Shown in pieces: positions 53,943-62,593 of a stretch of DNA of 64,000 bases. Both the position numbers and the translations under genes were made by a program. Each line of letters opens with the position of its first letter. Position 1 is the stretch's first letter. Under the pieces are notes generated by a model, which worked only from the letters and a program-made list of their open reading frames with translations, did no database searches and was not told the DNA's origin. This DNA comes from Sporosarcina highlanderae (GTDB taxonomy: Bacteria; Bacillota; Bacilli; Bacillales_A; Planococcaceae), in NCBI RefSeq assembly GCF_030433715.1, contig NZ_JAROCC010000011.1, forward strand, positions 62,001 through 126,000, written 5' to 3'.

Positions 53943-55172
53943 TTATGCTTCATCTAACCCACGTCTTTTCTCATGCTGGTCGATTAACACCGTCCCAACT
54001 AAATCACCCGTCACATTCAACGCAGTAGCTCCCATTCCGACAAGCGCGTCAATTGCCGTCAACAACGCAACTGCCTCTATCGGTAATCCAAGTTGTACAA
54101 ACACAGTCGCAATCATGACAATTCCAGCACCCGGAACGCCCGCCGTTCCTACAGAAGCAAGTGTCCCTATTAAGACTACCATTAACATATCCTCCACACT
54201 AAGCGTAGTCCCGACGATATTGGCTGCAAATACAGCCGAAACCGCAATTCGTATGGCGGCGCCATCCATATTGACTGTCGCGCCAAGAGGAATGCTGAAT
54301 CCGTAAAGGCTTCTCGATATACCCATGTTTTTGGCAGCCGACAATGTGAGCGGCAACGTCCCTGTACTACTTTGCGTGACAAACGCTGTCAGCATCGGTG
54401 TCCTTGCATGTTTGAAAAATTGCCCCGGGTTGATCTTGAAAAGCAGAAGAAGAATGGTGTAAATACAAATCTGTACGAGTAATGCAAGATAGAATACCCC
54501 GATCATGCCTCCAAGTGAAATGAGTGTATCAATCCCTTGGCTTCCCACTGTTTTTGCCATAATCGCAAAAATCCCGATTGGTACATATTGAAGAATCGCT
54601 TTCAATACGATCAGGGATGCTTCATTCAAAGCGGTAAATGTTTGCAATAGTGAATTACCAAGTTCCCCATGACTTTCAGAAGAACGCATGGCGGATATGG
54701 CGATGCCGAATACAAGAGCTGTGAAGATGATTCCAAGCAGGTTCATTTCCGTAAAGGCGGTAATGATATTGGAAGGTACGATACTTAGCAATACATGTAC
54801 GATACCAGGATTCTCCGGGACATCGAATGTTTCATTGCCCGTGAGCTTCATGCCCGTACCAGGATGAAAAATACTTGCAACAATTAATCCTACTACAATT
54901 GCAAATGCCGAGCTCAATGTGTAATAGATGAATACCTTGCTCCCCATTCGCCCAAGATTTGCGATATTCGTCTGATTCACCCCGACGATTAACGTGAACA
55001 AAATGAGGGGGATGATTAGAAATGTAAGCAATCGAAGGAGTAAATCCCCGAATGGCGCAAGCACGATGGCCTGCTCTCCCAATACAAAACCCGCGATTAT
55101 GCCAAGTACAAGTGCAATCGAGATTTTCAGGATCAATGATGCATGAAGATATGCTTTCCATAATTTCTTCAT
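53943..55172 (-). CDS. Dicarboxylate/amino acid:cation symporter (DAACS)
   Basis: A 409-residue transporter of the glutamate/dicarboxylate symporter family with about eight membrane helices. The serine-rich hairpin reads TAFVTQSSTGTLPLT, and the cation site reads GATVNMDGAAIR, with a later VGMGATALNVTGDL segment. Members carry glutamate, aspartate, C4-dicarboxylates or serine with sodium or protons; this one cannot be narrowed further. AAGGAG precedes the ATG. Confidence 0.93.
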   Translation of the reverse strand: MKKLWKAYLHASLILKISIALVLGIIAGFVLGEQAIVLAPFGDLLLRLLTFLIIPLILFTLIVGVNQTNIANLGRMGSKVFIYYTLSSAFAIVVGLIVASIFHPGTGMKLTGNETFDVPENPGIVHVLLSIVPSNIITAFTEMNLLGIIFTALVFGIAISAMRSSESHGELGNSLLQTFTALNEASLIVLKAILQYVPIGIFAIMAKTVGSQGIDTLISLGGMIGVFYLALLVQICIYTILLLLFKINPGQFFKHARTPMLTAFVTQSSTGTLPLTLSAAKNMGISRSLYGFSIPLGATVNMDGAAIRIAVSAVFAANIVGTTLSVEDMLMVVLIGTLASVGTAGVPGAGIVMIATVFVQLGLPIEAVALLTAIDALVGMGATALNVTGDLVGTVLIDQHEKRRGLDEA

Positions 55173-55362
55173 CAAGCGGTTCTCCTTCCCTTGGTAAAAT
55201 TGAATCCCCGAACAGTTTAGGCACTGAGTAAAGTGTGTCCAAATACAAGACGTTGGAACCTTGAGGCAGTATAAATTTACTTGCTTTGATTTCCTTTACC
55301 CTAAAATCCAAAGGAATGTATGGGGCGGATGACGAATAGGTATGGGAGGGAGGGATTTTACG

Positions 55363-55740
55363 ATGTTGAATGAGTTAGAGCAGGCAGTTGAAAAGCAGAA
55401 ACAGAAAGAGTATATTGAAACGCCGGTAGCGACATTATTCAATAAGTTTGCAAAACATAGGGATGTAACGCTTGTGTACGGTGACCCAATTGAAGTCGGA
55501 CTGACAAAGGTCGTGCCAGTGGCGAAAGTCAGGTATGGTTTCGGCGGTGGCGGAGACGGTGCTGGAAACAATGGCGGCGGAGGGGGATTCCAGATTACCC
55601 CTGTCGGTGTGTATGAAATTACCCCCGAACACGTGAAGTTCAAATCGACCCGCAGCAAAATGGCCCTTGTTTTAACGTTATTGACATGCGGTCTGTTTTG
55701 GGTGGTTGGAAGGAATATGGGGAAATCCAAAAAACATTGA
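55363..55740 (+). CDS. GerW/YtfJ-like sporulation protein with C-terminal membrane segment
   Basis: About 125 residues. VYGDPIEVGLTKVVPVAKVRYGFGGG and a glycine-rich loop (GGGGDGAGNNGGGGG) followed by ITPVGVYEIT are the GerW (YtfJ) domain marks; YtfJ is needed for spore germination in Bacillus. Here a hydrophobic segment (MALVLTLLTCGLFWVVG) follows, which YtfJ lacks, so it may be a membrane-bound relative. The start at 55363 follows GGGAGGG. Confidence 0.85.
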   Translation: MLNELEQAVEKQKQKEYIETPVATLFNKFAKHRDVTLVYGDPIEVGLTKVVPVAKVRYGFGGGGDGAGNNGGGGGFQITPVGVYEITPEHVKFKSTRSKMALVLTLLTCGLFWVVGRNMGKSKKH

Positions 55741-55750
55741 CTCGAAACTG

Positions 55751-55778
55751 GGAGGCTCTTCTTGCAAGGGCCTTTTAT
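55751..55778 (+). terminator. Weak intrinsic terminator
   Basis: AGGCTC pairs with GGGCCT around a 9-base loop, then TTTATT. Confidence 0.55.
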
Positions 55779-55899
55779 TAATTTATCAACCAATTACCGA
55801 AAATTATGCTTTTTGCAAGTTGGAAAGTATGCTAACATTCTGAATAGGAGATACGTTTATTTACGTATAATAATTTGTTCTTAAAGGGGGAGAGTGGGA

Positions 55900-57618
55900 A
55901 TGTTGAATGTTACTGAGAATAAATTTGCCAATTATCCACAGCAACCTCATGGAGGTAAGTTGGTAGATAAGGTGTTAACTGGTCAAGAAAGGGATGACGA
56001 ACTTGTCAGAGCGAAAAAGCTTCCGACAATTATGGTGGACCTTGAAGCTGTAATTACGCTTGAAATGATTGCGACGGGGGTACTATCGCCGAATGAAGGC
56101 TTTATGAATGAAGTCGATTATAAATCCGTCCTCGAAAATGGACGTCTCGCAAACGGGACGGTCTGGCCGGTACCACTTAGTTTCGCACCGACCGGCAACC
56201 GAAACAGTGAGGTGATCAAGTCACTTTCCGTGGGGGACGAAGTGACACTTGCCGATGAAAACAATGAACCGGTGGCAACTCTTCGGATTGAGGATATCTT
56301 TGATTATGATAAAGACTACCGCGCATTCCATTTGTTCGGGACGACAGATCGGAATCACCCAGGGGTCGACGCGATCTATAGACGTATGGGTGATGTCGCG
56401 TTGGGCGGGCCAATCAGTTTACTGAACCGCGTGGACTGGGGTCCCTTTGAAAAGCTGCGTCTTGAACCGAAAGACTTATGGCATGAGTTTTATGAAGTGA
56501 AAAAGTTTCGTACAACGGCAGGCTTCATAACAGGGGCGAATCCATTACATCGGGGCCATGAATACATCCATAAAAACGCCTTAGAGGAGATTGACGGTTT
56601 GCTTTTACAGCCTTTGGTCGAAATGGCAAAACGCGAATATACGCGCCATGAATTCCGAATGCTTTCCTACCGTGCAGTGTTAGATACGTATTATCCGAAG
56701 GGCCGTTCAATTCTCGCTCCGCTTCGCGTAACGTATATCTTCGCAGGCCCTCGTGAAACTGTGCTGCATGCATTAATCATGAAAAATTACGGATGCACGC
56801 ATGCGCTCATCGGCCGTGATCATGCCGGGATTGGGGATTATTATGATAAATACGCAAGCCATAGTATCTTCGATCAGTTCAAGCCCGAAGAATTAGGCAT
56901 TGAGGTTAGATTGTTCCATGAGGTATTCTACTGCACACGCTGCGACACGCCCGCCACAGCGCAATCATGCCCGCATGACGAACAATATCGCATTAATATT
57001 TCTGGCACAGGTATACGAGAAATGCTTCGGCATGGTATTATGCCTCCAAAGGAAATTGTCCGCCCGGAATCTGCAAGAATCGCGATTCAAGGCGTTCAAC
57101 CGAAAGGGCTTGATGAATTCGAAAGCTCAATTTCGCCAGTCGGAAAGACGATTAAGAGTATGTTCCCGTTCTACTTGGAAAGAACAAGGCTTGGCGGAAG
57201 TAAGCGCCGAACGCCGTTGAAAGTGGAAGAGCTATCGAATCATGATCTCGAAGCGGTTAATTTGGACGTCCGTGCAAATGCAGATCGGATTTATCGAGAG
57301 GTTTTCGAGGAATATAGCAGCGTGGGGGATACGAACAGGAACTTGCAACCGGAGTGGGTGATAGCTGCCCGCGACTCATTGCATGCCCAGCAACAAATGG
57401 TCATTGATGATCTTAAAGAGAAAGTGAAACAGGCACCTGTGACGGCTTCAGACGAATTCATGTACCAGGACAAAGAGGAAGCTGAGCGAGAGCTTGAAGT
57501 CGCTGAAAAAATCCTCAATGGTATCCCGAAAGCGCTTCGTGCAGATGATTTTGACTATCGTACTTGGAACGCTTTGCCGTATAAGCGCTATCGTGGTAAC
57601 GACGAGCCATCGGAATAA
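55900..57618 (+). CDS. sat: Sulfate adenylyltransferase (ATP sulfurylase), zinc type with long C-terminal extension
   Basis: Sat makes adenosine 5'-phosphosulfate from ATP and sulfate. The N-terminal PUA-like and catalytic domains (about 1-400) have FITGANPLHRGHEY (the HxxH motif), the GRDHAG motif and a zinc knuckle CTRCDTPATAQSCPH near 345. Usual bacterial Sat proteins have about 380 to 420 residues; this one has 572, the extra 170 being an acidic, helical tail without APS-kinase P-loop. No cys genes adjoin. The ATG at 55900 follows GGGGGAG by 7 bases. Confidence 0.9.
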   Translation: MLNVTENKFANYPQQPHGGKLVDKVLTGQERDDELVRAKKLPTIMVDLEAVITLEMIATGVLSPNEGFMNEVDYKSVLENGRLANGTVWPVPLSFAPTGNRNSEVIKSLSVGDEVTLADENNEPVATLRIEDIFDYDKDYRAFHLFGTTDRNHPGVDAIYRRMGDVALGGPISLLNRVDWGPFEKLRLEPKDLWHEFYEVKKFRTTAGFITGANPLHRGHEYIHKNALEEIDGLLLQPLVEMAKREYTRHEFRMLSYRAVLDTYYPKGRSILAPLRVTYIFAGPRETVLHALIMKNYGCTHALIGRDHAGIGDYYDKYASHSIFDQFKPEELGIEVRLFHEVFYCTRCDTPATAQSCPHDEQYRINISGTGIREMLRHGIMPPKEIVRPESARIAIQGVQPKGLDEFESSISPVGKTIKSMFPFYLERTRLGGSKRRTPLKVEELSNHDLEAVNLDVRANADRIYREVFEEYSSVGDTNRNLQPEWVIAARDSLHAQQQMVIDDLKEKVKQAPVTASDEFMYQDKEEAERELEVAEKILNGIPKALRADDFDYRTWNALPYKRYRGNDEPSE

Positions 57619-57638
57619 ATACACGATATTGATATAAG

Positions 57639-57678
57639 AAAAGGATCCCGCCCGGTGTAATGTCTGGTGGGATCCTTT
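57639..57678. terminator. Bidirectional intrinsic terminator
   Basis: AAAGGATCCC..CC pairs with GG..GGGATCCTTT between convergent genes. Confidence 0.88.
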
Positions 57679-57686
57679 GTATTCAT

Positions 57687-58871
57687 TTAGTGAGTATCAA
57701 CCGGAGTTTCTTTCACTTGCTTTGACTTGCCACTAACGATAGACAATGAAATAACCGCGCAGAGGAAAGCGATCATGACAACAAATCCTCCGACGGTCGC
57801 AGTACTGGTGACCGAATCGGTTTTCCCTAATACGACAGCACCGATTCCCGAACCGACCGCAATACCGATCTGCAAAGCTGAATTGTTGAAACTTTGGTGG
57901 ATATCAGACGAAACGGGATCCGACTGGATAATATAATCCTGCTGTGGCGGCGCGAGGCTCCAGCTTAATGCCCCCCAAATCATCATAACGACTATGAAAA
58001 AAGGAAATGAGAATGTCGTATAGGGAAGCACGAAAAGAATCAAAGCGAAAGCCCCGATAATAATAAGAATGCTTTTCTTCGATCCAATCCAGTTTGCAAG
58101 ATTCCCTCCAAATGCCCCGCCTCCTACTGCCGAAATCCCGAAAAGGAAATAACAGATACTAATCCAGTATTGGTTCAGGTGCAAATTCGTTTCAAGGAAA
58201 GGTGTAAAATACGCGTAAATCGTATAATGCCCGGCTAACATGAACATCGTCGCCAAGTGAGCAAAGACGATTTTTTTATTCCCAAGTGCTTTAATTTGAG
58301 CAGAAAGCGGCTGTGCTTCACCTATCGGAACCTTCTCAAGGTAGATGGAAATTAGTATGAAAGAGCCGATTGAAAGAACAGCAATCCCTAAAAAGACACT
58401 ACGCCAGCCAAATGCATTTGTTATCAAAATCCCAAGGGGCACGCCTAAAACGAGGGAAGAACTTATTCCCATAACAATATAACCAAGCGCTTTTGCGCGG
58501 GAAGGGGCATCGACAATGCGAGCGGTAATCGTTAACGACAGTACAATGGCAAGTGCTCCACTCATCGAAGTAATGATGCGGGCAATCATCACAAATGTAA
58601 AGTTCGGACTAAAATAGGTCATAATATTACCTAAGAAAAAGACCGAAATAGTTATTAAATAAAGCTTTTTCCTCTCGACTTTAGCAGTCAATGATAATAA
58701 AACCGGACCAGCAATGGCAAACACAAGCGCATAGACCGATATGAGCTGTCCAGCTGTCCCGATGGATATATTCAAATCATCTGCAATAATCGGCAAAATT
58801 CCACCGACAATCAATTCAACAAGGCCAACTGTAATCGTTGAAATGGCAAGGATGAATACTCTAAAATCCAT
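57687..58871 (-). CDS. pbuE: Purine base efflux transporter PbuE (MFS)
   Basis: A 394-residue MFS protein with 12 membrane segments. The beginning (MDFRVFILAISTITVGLVEL, then GGILPIIADDLNISIGTAGQ) and length match PbuE of Bacillus subtilis, which exports hypoxanthine and adenine. The assignment is strongly supported by the purine riboswitch and terminator directly upstream on the same strand. CAGGAGG lies 5 bases before the ATG. The aptamer is of the guanine type, so regulation here should differ from the adenine-controlled Bacillus subtilis gene. Confidence 0.9.
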   Translation of the reverse strand: MDFRVFILAISTITVGLVELIVGGILPIIADDLNISIGTAGQLISVYALVFAIAGPVLLSLTAKVERKKLYLITISVFFLGNIMTYFSPNFTFVMIARIITSMSGALAIVLSLTITARIVDAPSRAKALGYIVMGISSSLVLGVPLGILITNAFGWRSVFLGIAVLSIGSFILISIYLEKVPIGEAQPLSAQIKALGNKKIVFAHLATMFMLAGHYTIYAYFTPFLETNLHLNQYWISICYFLFGISAVGGGAFGGNLANWIGSKKSILIIIGAFALILFVLPYTTFSFPFFIVVMMIWGALSWSLAPPQQDYIIQSDPVSSDIHQSFNNSALQIGIAVGSGIGAVVLGKTDSVTSTATVGGFVVMIAFLCAVISLSIVSGKSKQVKETPVDTH

Positions 58872-58931
58872 TGAAATTCCTCCTGTTCATCTATACTGTG
58901 CGCTAAACACGCAAAATAATTTTCGGAAAAT

Positions 58932-58969
58932 AAAAAACCCCGACTTCAAAGTGAAAATACTTTGTAGTC
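58932..58969 (-). terminator. Riboswitch expression-platform terminator
   Basis: On the minus strand GACTACAAAGT pairs with ACTTTGAAGTC (one mismatch), followed by GGGG and TTTTTT. The 5' arm reuses J3/1 and the 3' strand of aptamer P1, so aptamer and terminator exclude each other. Ligand binding should therefore allow read-through. Confidence 0.85.
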
Positions 58970-59028
58970 AGGAGTTAATGGTTCCTGGTAGAGACCCTCA
59001 ATCCATATTATTGAGGTTATACATATAT
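58958..59028 (-). promoter_or_regulatory. Purine riboswitch aptamer, guanine type
   Basis: On the minus strand: ATAA, P2 CCTCAA with loop TAATATGGA and TTGAGG, J2/3 GTCTCTACC, P3 CAGGA with a 9-base loop and TCCTG, J3/1 ACTAC, then P1. The layout and much sequence match the Bacillus subtilis pbuE aptamer. The specificity base in J3/1 is C (GACTAC), where adenine switches have U (GATTAC), so guanine or hypoxanthine should be the ligand. P1 is short. Confidence 0.93.
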
Positions 59029-59154
59029 ATAAACGTATGAAATTTTCCATTCCCCAATCTAACATGATTCGACAAATAGTTCAAGAAAAATTTCCTTTTA
59101 ACGAACCGATATGGTTACAATAAGGGAATGTATCAGACACGGGAGGTTAGCATT

Positions 59155-59670
59155 ATGTACGATCCGACAGTTTTTGAAAATCTAAAAGTGGCATTTGAAA
59201 ATAAAATATATGATTTGGATACAATCGAACGTGAAATTGCGATAAGTAACCGATCGGATTTAATGGATTTCGCCACTCTTACAAGGAAACTTTCCATTCA
59301 ATTTAATCTTCTTCATCAAAAGGATGTGGCAGCGGAAGTAGTACTCACGGCCTCCTTGCAGGATTTGGCAGATGAGATATTGGAAACTCCGGGCAAAGAC
59401 TTAGGCTGTTCTTTATCATTGCGTTTTACGAAGTCTGTTCAACATGTAGACGGGCAATGCAAGCAAATCGAGGAAGCATTGAATGTCATTTGGGAAAATG
59501 ATATTAATATCTCACAAACGCTAAGTTTCAAGTACGGAGAGGAATCATCTAACTACCGGAACATGATTGAAGTGAAATTCAATACGAAAATCAACGAAGA
59601 GAATATGCAAGAGATTCCAGATTTCCTACATAGTGTTCTTCTCACATTAGGTGTACTAAATAGCATTTAA
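59155..59670 (+). CDS. Conserved-looking soluble protein, unknown
   Basis: A 171-residue acidic protein with mixed helix and strand, no membrane segment or metal motif. GGGAGG is 7 bases before the ATG at 59155. The ending MQEIPDFLHSVLLTLGVLNSI looks like a folded domain end. It is monocistronic, 89 bases before the ABC-F gene. No family was recognised. Confidence 0.65.
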   Translation: MYDPTVFENLKVAFENKIYDLDTIEREIAISNRSDLMDFATLTRKLSIQFNLLHQKDVAAEVVLTASLQDLADEILETPGKDLGCSLSLRFTKSVQHVDGQCKQIEEALNVIWENDINISQTLSFKYGEESSNYRNMIEVKFNTKINEENMQEIPDFLHSVLLTLGVLNSI

Positions 59671-59759
59671 TCAAAAAAAATAATACCTATCCCGAATAAA
59701 GAAATCTCTATATAATGTAGGACATATGCAAATTTAACGAAGGAAAAGGTGTACAATAT

Positions 59760-61316
59760 ATGAGTTTATTAACAGTATCTAATTTAAGTCATGGGTTCGG
59801 GGATCGTGCGATTTTTGAAGATGTATCGTTTCGTTTATTGCAAGGAGAGCATATCGGGCTGATAGGTGCGAATGGGGAAGGGAAATCCACATTCATGAAT
59901 ATCATCACAAAGAAACTTGAACCTGATGCAGGAAGTGTCTCTTGGTCAAAGCGTGTACGAGTCGGATATTTGGACCAGCATGTCGTTCTGCAACAAGGAC
60001 TGAGTATTCGTGACGTATTACGAACAGCGTTTCAGTACCTTTACGATCTTGAAGCGGAGATGAACGCCTTATTCACGAAGATGGGCGAGGTCGATGCCGA
60101 TGAGCTTGAGAAATTGCTTGAAGAAACAGGTCAGATGCAGGACGAACTGACGAATAATGATTTTTATATCATCGATTCAAAGGTAGATGAAGTAGCGAAC
60201 GGACTCGGTTTGGATGAATTCGGTCTTGACCGTGATGTCCATGACTTGAGCGGCGGGCAAAGAACGAAAGTATTGTTAGCTAAACTACTTCTTGAGAAGC
60301 CCGACATCCTTCTACTTGACGAGCCGACAAACTATTTGGATGTCGAGCATATCGAGTGGCTGCGTAATTATTTACAGAACTATGAGAATGCGTTCATCCT
60401 TATTTCGCATGATATACCATTTTTAAATAGCGTCATTAACTTAATCTACCATATGGAAAATCAGCAGATTACACGCTACGCAGGCGATTATGATGAATTC
60501 CTGCGTGTGCATGAGATGAAAAAGCAGCAGGTGGAAGCCGCATTCAAGAAGCAGCAGAAGGAAATTGCGAATCTAAAGGACTTTGTTGCGCGTAATAAAG
60601 CGAATGCTGCGACGAGCCGGATGGCGATGTCCCGTCAGAAAAAGCTTGATAAGATGGAAATCATCGAGTTAGATGTAGAAAAGCCGAAACCACAATTCGA
60701 CTTTAAGCTGGCCCGTACGCCGGGCCGATATTTATTCCAAACGAAAGGTCTTGTCATCGGATATGACGAGCCACTTTCGCGAGAGTTGGATTTGACGATG
60801 GAGCGCGGGCAGAAGATCGCTCTGTCTGGAGCGAATGGAATCGGTAAGACGACACTTTTAAGGAGCATCCTTGGTGAAATTCCATCTCTCGCTGGTTCCG
60901 TCGAACTTGGTGAGCATCTAGAAATCGGGTATTTTGAGCAAGAGATGAAGACGGAAAATAACCGTACTTGCTTGGAAGAAGTGTGGGATGAATTCCCTCA
61001 TTTTACTCAATATGAAGTACGAGCGGCATTGGCGAGATGCGGTTTGACGACGAAACATATTGAAAGCAAAGTGAAAGTGTTAAGTGGAGGGGAGCGGGCA
61101 AAGGTCCGCCTTTGCAAGCTTATCAATAGAGAAACGAATCTTCTTGTACTTGACGAACCGACAAACCACCTTGACGTCGATGCGAAGAATGAGTTGAAAC
61201 GTGCTTTGAAGGAGTACAAAGGGAGCGTTTTGCTAATTTCCCATGAGCCTGATTTCTATGAAGGTGTCGTGACGGATGTGTGGAACGGGGAAAATTGGAC
61301 AACCAAGATGTTTTAA
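59760..61316 (+). CDS. yfmM: ABC-F family ATPase YfmM
   Basis: A 518-residue ABC-F protein, the exact length I know for Bacillus subtilis YfmM. It has Walker A GANGEGKST and GANGIGKTT, signatures LSGGQRTKV and LSGGERAKV, Walker B LLLLDEPTNYLD and LVLDEPTNHLD, and an interdomain linker with KQQKEIANLKDFVARNKANA. Housekeeping ABC-F factors act on the ribosomal E site and relieve stalling. The start follows GAAGGAAAAGG. Confidence 0.9.
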   Translation: MSLLTVSNLSHGFGDRAIFEDVSFRLLQGEHIGLIGANGEGKSTFMNIITKKLEPDAGSVSWSKRVRVGYLDQHVVLQQGLSIRDVLRTAFQYLYDLEAEMNALFTKMGEVDADELEKLLEETGQMQDELTNNDFYIIDSKVDEVANGLGLDEFGLDRDVHDLSGGQRTKVLLAKLLLEKPDILLLDEPTNYLDVEHIEWLRNYLQNYENAFILISHDIPFLNSVINLIYHMENQQITRYAGDYDEFLRVHEMKKQQVEAAFKKQQKEIANLKDFVARNKANAATSRMAMSRQKKLDKMEIIELDVEKPKPQFDFKLARTPGRYLFQTKGLVIGYDEPLSRELDLTMERGQKIALSGANGIGKTTLLRSILGEIPSLAGSVELGEHLEIGYFEQEMKTENNRTCLEEVWDEFPHFTQYEVRAALARCGLTTKHIESKVKVLSGGERAKVRLCKLINRETNLLVLDEPTNHLDVDAKNELKRALKEYKGSVLLISHEPDFYEGVVTDVWNGENWTTKMF

Positions 61317-61320
61317 TACA

Positions 61321-61361
61321 AAAAGGCACCCAAGCGGTAAATCCCGCCCGGGTGTCTTTTT
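61321..61361. terminator. Terminator between yfmM and tlp
   Basis: AGGCACCC with inner GCGG pairs with CCGC and GGGTGTCT, followed by TTTT. Confidence 0.85.
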
Positions 61362-61575
61362 AGATGTAGCCATTGATGCGCGATTTGTTTTGTTGGTGGA
61401 TTTCCTCTTGCAATCCCTCTATTGCTTCTTTGCGGCGCTCATTCTTTTCCTTGATGGTAGCGAGCTCGCTACCCTCCGCAGTTTTTGCAGCTTCATTTGC
61501 TGCTTCCATATTGCTGATTGTTTTCTTCAAGCGTTCCTCGTTATTTGCAGAGTCATTCGGTAATGGTCTTGGCAT
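61360..61575 (-). CDS. tlp: Small acid-soluble spore protein Tlp
   Basis: A 71-residue hydrophilic helical protein with the Tlp family layout: PRPLPNDSANNEERLKKTI, then NMEAANEAAKTAE and a KEKNERRKEAIEGLQEEI tail. Tlp is a minor SASP made in the forespore. AAGGAGG stands 7 bases before the ATG at 61575. Bacillus subtilis Tlp has 83 residues. Confidence 0.9.
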   Translation of the reverse strand: MPRPLPNDSANNEERLKKTISNMEAANEAAKTAEGSELATIKEKNERRKEAIEGLQEEIHQQNKSRINGYI

Positions 61576-61674
61576 GTTCATACCTCCTTCGTTATTCAAT
61601 GGAATAGTCTTTCCATATGACAAAAAAATATGTGTAAACTGGTAATCTCGGGAACTACTAAACTTTTTTTGCCT

Positions 61675-61703
61675 ACCCCCTAAAAACGACACAAGCTTAC
61701 GAA
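61675..61703 (+). promoter_or_regulatory. Possible sigma-I type promoter
   Basis: ACCCCC (61675-61680) and CGAA (61700-61703) match the -35 and -10 cores known for Bacillus sigma-I, but the 19-base spacer is longer than usual. It lies upstream of the secreted-protein gene next to sigI. Confidence 0.3.
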
Positions 61704-61751
61704 TAACTGGTATGTCCAAACAAGGACTACAACTTAGACGAGGTGATTGAT

Positions 61752-62510
61752 ATGCAGAAAAAGTGGAAAAAAACAGGAGCGGCATTGCTTATCGCGGGAT
61801 TGACAGTAACCGGGACGGGCTATGCGCTTGCAGATGAAAAAGCGGCAGAAATTATCGATCTTAGCCAACTTGGCAAAGAAACAGTAGAAGAGTCGCCGGT
61901 TAGCCCCGTTAAGAAAATTGTAGAAACAACGGAGACAGATGCTAACAAAGACGACGCTGACACGGAAACAAGTAACGTCACTGATCCTGAAACTAACAAT
62001 GAAGATGTGACAACAGAAACCGATAATGAAGAAAGTAAAGATGAATCCGTTAAAGTAGAAGTGACTGAAAACGAACTACCTGAAATTCCGGAAGGCTATA
62101 CAGCAGGTAATCTTGCTGCATTGGCAAAAGCGTATGAGCAAGCTGGAAATCCAACTGCAAAAGCAGCCATTAAACGTAATATGGAGCGCGCCATCGCGAA
62201 ATGGGAAAGCAAGCAGCCGGTATTGGAAACTCCTGAAGTAGAAGTAAAAGGAGAAGTGTTAGTAACTGTTGAGTCGACAAAAGTCGAAGAGTTAGTAAAA
62301 GAAGATACGGTTATAGAAAAGACACCAGTGCAAGAGGAAACACAGGTTAAAGTGAAAGCGAAAAATCCTCAAGCTGAATTGAATGCAAAGCATAAAGAGC
62401 AAAGAGAAGACTTAAAAGCTGTTCAAAAAGCTGAACGTGAAGTATTGAAACAGGCGCGCAAAGCTGCAAAGGAACTTGAAAAACAAGAGAAAAAAGAGAA
62501 GAAAAACTAA
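61752..62510 (+). CDS. Secreted low-complexity acidic/lysine-rich protein
   Basis: A 252-residue protein with a signal peptide (residues 1-28, cleavage after ALA in GTGYALADEK). A long acidic Thr/Glu/Asp-rich region (about 55-115) leads to a short helical domain (GYTAGNLAALAKAYEQAGNPTAKAAIKRNM), a valine-rich section and a charged coiled coil of Lys/Glu at the end. No enzyme motif was seen. GAGGTG precedes the ATG. It lies 84 bases before sigI; a possible sigma-I promoter stands upstream. Confidence 0.7.
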   Translation: MQKKWKKTGAALLIAGLTVTGTGYALADEKAAEIIDLSQLGKETVEESPVSPVKKIVETTETDANKDDADTETSNVTDPETNNEDVTTETDNEESKDESVKVEVTENELPEIPEGYTAGNLAALAKAYEQAGNPTAKAAIKRNMERAIAKWESKQPVLETPEVEVKGEVLVTVESTKVEELVKEDTVIEKTPVQEETQVKVKAKNPQAELNAKHKEQREDLKAVQKAEREVLKQARKAAKELEKQEKKEKKN

Positions 62511-62593
62511 TTTACCATAGTTTACTGCTTTCCATTTTCCGTTGCTCCCCTTACAATCGTAGCAATCGGAATTGATGGGAACGGAGGGTTATA

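Noticed and set aside
57687..58871. The MFS protein as a drug exporter
   Set aside because: Sequence and length fit PbuE and a purine riboswitch controls it.
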